Shown one piece after another: positions 63,965 to 64,000 of a stretch of 64,000 nt of DNA. Source of the DNA: Allobosea sp. Root381 (GTDB taxonomy: Bacteria; Pseudomonadota; Alphaproteobacteria; Rhizobiales; Beijerinckiaceae); contig NZ_LMJT01000012.1 of NCBI RefSeq assembly GCF_001429395.1, positions 355,466 to 419,465 on the forward strand, given 5' to 3'. Made by a program: the position numbers and the translations under genes. A model generated the notes under the pieces. That model searched no databases and was not told where the DNA came from. It saw nothing but the letters and a program-made list of their open reading frames with translations. Numbering within the stretch: position 1 is the first letter of the stretch; each line of letters opens with the position of its first letter.

Positions 63965-64000
63965 ATGGACCAGGCAGCCACGATTGGATTGGATATCGCG
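63965..64000 (+). CDS. IS110-family transposase, N-terminal 12 codons (cut by window end)
   Basis: MDQAATIGLDIA is the characteristic N-terminus of IS110/IS1111 transposases (a DEDD RuvC-like first strand, with the catalytic Asp in GLDIA). GGAGGAG lies five bases before the ATG. The rest of the gene lies beyond the window, so intactness cannot be judged. Confidence 0.7.
   Translation, partial: MDQAATIGLDIA

Overview
The window reads as chromosomal DNA of a high-GC alphaproteobacterium of the order Hyphomicrobiales (Rhizobiales); a Bosea-like genome is my best guess. The evidence is the split F1-ATPase operon (atpHAGDC directly after priA), an ethylmalonyl-CoA mutase, an HWE-family histidine kinase, a sequence matching the EcfG general-stress promoter, and intergenic palindromes of a type familiar from this order. 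The genus is inference; the order is fairly secure.

Layout. 1-10.3 kb is housekeeping: an amidase tail, xerC, priA, atpHAGDC with palindromic elements between its genes, and rppH. 10.3-33.5 kb is core metabolism: an ArsR-type regulator divergent from an Old Yellow Enzyme, putA with its Lrp-type regulator, a sulfonate/pyrimidine-type ABC importer, a J-domain protein and bolA, an MFS permease with a thiolase, two EamA exporters, a D,D-carboxypeptidase, a CobW-type metallochaperone, an acyl-CoA ligase, ethylmalonyl-CoA mutase, and a comF-grxC-DUF1178-epimerase run.

34.0-40.7 kb is an accessory island starting immediately 3' of tRNA-Glu(CTC). Its left part is clearly AT-richer than its surroundings. 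It holds a DUF4747-like gene overlapping a multi-span membrane protein, then a protein with a C-terminal TIR-like (PCTIR) nucleotide-binding domain, an XRE repressor with its operator cluster, an AlpA/Xis-type protein, a winged-helix protein, and exonuclease I (sbcB) with a small partner. No integrase is visible. The three-gene set 34230-36906 is the best candidate here for an undescribed anti-phage system.

40.9-52.2 kb is a LysR-controlled catabolic operon: a five-gene peptide/opine-type ABC importer, hydantoinase/oxoprolinase subunits A and B, and a PLP-dependent D-threonine-aldolase-like enzyme. The reading frames overlap or are tightly spaced, so this is one transcript dedicated to uptake and opening of a cyclic amide-like or D-amino-acid-related compound.

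52.7-63.3 kb looks stress related: an HWE histidine kinase, a truncated receiver-domain remnant, a DUF1236/glycine-zipper protein behind an EcfG-type promoter, cspA, and a carbohydrate cluster (phosphomannose isomerase, GT4 fused to a C-terminal helical domain, GH130-like protein, GH13, second GT4). The right edge (63.38-64.0 kb) is insertion-sequence debris: an IS3-type transposase fragment and the first codons of an IS110-type transposase.
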